Source: Opitutaceae bacterium
GTDB taxonomy: Bacteria; Verrucomicrobiota; Verrucomicrobiia; Opitutales; Opitutaceae
Length of the DNA: 38,410 nt
Direction of reading: 5' to 3'
Assembly (NCBI GenBank): GCA_014879845.1
Contig: JACSRI010000167.1
Span: 1 to 38,410 of the forward strand
Part shown: piece by piece, positions 37,036-38,410 of the stretch
Numbering within the stretch: position 1 is the first letter of the stretch
How the letters are laid out: every line of letters begins with the position of its first letter
Notes under the pieces: generated by a model
The model's input: only the letters and a program-made list of their open reading frames with translations
Told to the model about the DNA's origin: nothing
The model's database searches: none
Made by a program: the position numbers and the translations under genes

Positions 37036-38410
37036 TCAGCCGTGCGCCTCCATGCCCACGCAGGAGCACACGAGGTTGCGGTCGCCGTAGACGTTGTCGA
37101 TGCGGGCGACGGCGGGCCAGAACTTGTGCTGGCGCGTCCATGGGGCCGGGAAGGCCGCGGTCTCGCGCGGGTAGGGGCGTGCCCAGGAGTCCGATACGAC
37201 GACGTCGGCCGGGTGCGGCGCGTTCTTCAGCGGGTTGTTCGCCCGGTCGAACGTGCCGGACTCGATCGCCTTCATCTCCGCGCCGATGGCGATGAGCGCG
37301 TCGCAGAGGCGGTCGAGTTCCTCGATCGATTCGCTCTCGGTCGGCTCGATCATGATCGTGCCGGGCACGGGCCATGAGATCGTGGGTGCGTGGAAGCCGT
37401 AGTCCATGAGCCGCTTCGCCACGTCCTCGACCTCGATGCCGGCGCGTTGCTTCCAGGCGCGGAAATCGAGGATGAACTCATGTGCCACCAACTCGCCGCG
37501 TCCGCGGTAGAGCACCTGGAAGTGCGAGGCGAGGCGCCGAGCCATGTAGTTGGCGTTGAGGATGGCGTACTTCGTCGCCTCGGTCAGGCCGTCTGCGCCC
37601 ATCATGCGGATATAGGCCCAGGAGATGAGCACGACATTCGCGCTCCCCCAGGGCGCCGCCGCGACCGGGCCGATCGCTCCACGACCGGCGGGCGTGGGTG
37701 ACACGACGGGATGGCCGGGGAGGAACGGTGCGAGGTGCGCGGCCACCCCGATCGGGCCCACCCCTGGGCCGCCGCCGCCGTGCGGGATGCAAAAGGTCTT
37801 GTGCAAGTTGAGGTGGCAGACGTCGGCGCCGATGTGGCCGGGCGAGGTCAGGCCGACCTGCGCGTTCATGTTCGCGCCGTCCATGTAGACCTGGCCGCCA
37901 TGCTCGTGGATGATCGCGCAGATCTCGCGGATCGTATCCTCGAAGACGCCGTGGGTGGATGGATACGTCACCATGAGCGCGGCGAGCTCGGCCGCGTGCG
38001 CCTGGGCCTTGGCGCGGAGGTCGGCCACGTCGATGTTGCCCATCGTGTCGCAGGCGACGGGCACCACGCGCATGCCGGCCATGACGGCGGAGGCGGGGTT
38101 GGTGCCGTGGGCGGAGACGGGGATGAGGCAGACGGTGCGGCCGCCCTGGCCGCGGCTCTGGTGCCAGCCGCGGATGGCGAGCAGGCCCGCGTATTCACCG
38201 GCCGAGCCGGCGTTGGGCTGGAGCGAGACGGCGGCGAAGCCGGTGATCTCGGCGAGCCAGGCCTCGAGATCCGCGAAGACCTTGGCATAGCCGGCCGCCT
38301 GCGAGCGCGGCGCGAACGGGTGGATCCTGGCGAATTCCGGCCACGTCACGGGAAGCATCTCGGCCGTGGCGTTGAGCTTCATCGTGCACGAGCCGAGCGG
38401 GATCATCGAG
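37036..38410 (-). CDS. gcvP: Glycine dehydrogenase (decarboxylating), P-protein, 5' end cut by window
   Basis: C-terminal 458 codons of a P-protein of about 950 residues; the frame is open through 38410, so the first half lies outside. The P-protein decarboxylates glycine in the glycine cleavage system, passing an aminomethyl group to GcvH. Visible: [14 protein letters not shown] at the cut edge, [10 protein letters not shown], the PLP-lysine motif [18 protein letters not shown] and [16 protein letters not shown]. The C-terminal end (SCVGMEAHG) is typical. It is intact for its visible part. With glyA it interconverts serine, glycine and one-carbon units. Confidence 0.97.
   Translation of the reverse strand, partial: SMIPLGSCTMKLNATAEMLPVTWPEFARIHPFAPRSQAAGYAKVFADLEAWLAEITGFAAVSLQPNAGSAGEYAGLLAIRGWHQSRGQGGRTVCLIPVSAHGTNPASAVMAGMRVVPVACDTMGNIDVADLRAKAQAHAAELAALMVTYPSTHGVFEDTIREICAIIHEHGGQVYMDGANMNAQVGLTSPGHIGADVCHLNLHKTFCIPHGGGGPGVGPIGVAAHLAPFLPGHPVVSPTPAGRGAIGPVAAAPWGSANVVLISWAYIRMMGADGLTEATKYAILNANYMARRLASHFQVLYRGRGELVAHEFILDFRAWKQRAGIEVEDVAKRLMDYGFHAPTISWPVPGTIMIEPTESESIEELDRLCDALIAIGAEMKAIESGTFDRANNPLKNAPHPADVVVSDSWARPYPRETAAFPAPWTRQHKFWPAVARIDNVYGDRNLVCSCVGMEAHG

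Overview
The window is a GC-rich, gene-dense bacterial chromosome segment. Gene content and architectures (long SNF2 helicase with a Pro/Ala linker, DUF502 protein, PocR-AraC regulator, large LOG-family protein, CoA-transferase/GNAT fusion, GH2 enzyme) suggest a Verrucomicrobiota member, probably Opitutaceae. This is an inference from familiarity; no marker gene search was possible. I see no rRNA, tRNA, CRISPR, insertion sequence or prophage. No gene-free stretch exceeds about 220 bases.

Layout. 1-5.6 kb (minus): 3'-cut pyrB, pyrR, a nuclease-Rad3/DinG-type helicase fusion, a RecO-like protein and a DUF502 membrane protein. 5.7-8.5 kb (plus): SNF2 helicase. 8.5-13.97 kb (minus): sialidase-like protein, glycine-zipper lipoprotein with its own terminator, acyl-CoA hydrolase/transferase-GNAT fusion, PocR-AraC regulator and a small orphan. 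14.1-18.8 kb (minus): dihydroorotate-dehydrogenase-like protein with pyruvate:ferredoxin oxidoreductase. 18.97-24.4 kb (minus): glyA (with terminator), low-molecular-weight phosphatase, purD and a large LOG-family protein. 24.6-27.7 kb (plus): FKBP isomerase with terminator, then an overlapping glycosyltransferase/lipid-kinase pair. 27.7-29.3 kb (minus): FAD oxidoreductase-MnmM-like methyltransferase fusion. 29.4-32.8 kb (plus): GNAT acetyltransferase and a secreted GH2 glycosidase. 33.0-38.4 kb: SIS protein (minus), tandem GTP-cyclohydrolase-II-like protein (minus), amidohydrolase (plus) and a 5'-cut gcvP (minus).

Metabolic themes are pyrimidine and purine synthesis (pyrB, pyrR, purD), glycine/one-carbon flux (glyA, gcvP), fermentative acetyl-CoA metabolism (nifJ, CoA hydrolase) and carbohydrate breakdown (GH2, sialidase-like).

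The most interesting protein is the 536-residue fusion at 27736-29346. It joins an MnmC(o)-like FAD oxidoreductase to a methyltransferase of the YtqB/MnmM family, in the opposite order to E. coli MnmC, and may be an independently assembled two-step tRNA wobble-uridine enzyme. The most interesting non-coding signals are intergenic elements built from short-period units (7 or 10 bases), several arranged as inverted pairs, and start codons preceded by pyrimidine-rich tracts instead of Shine-Dalgarno sequences.
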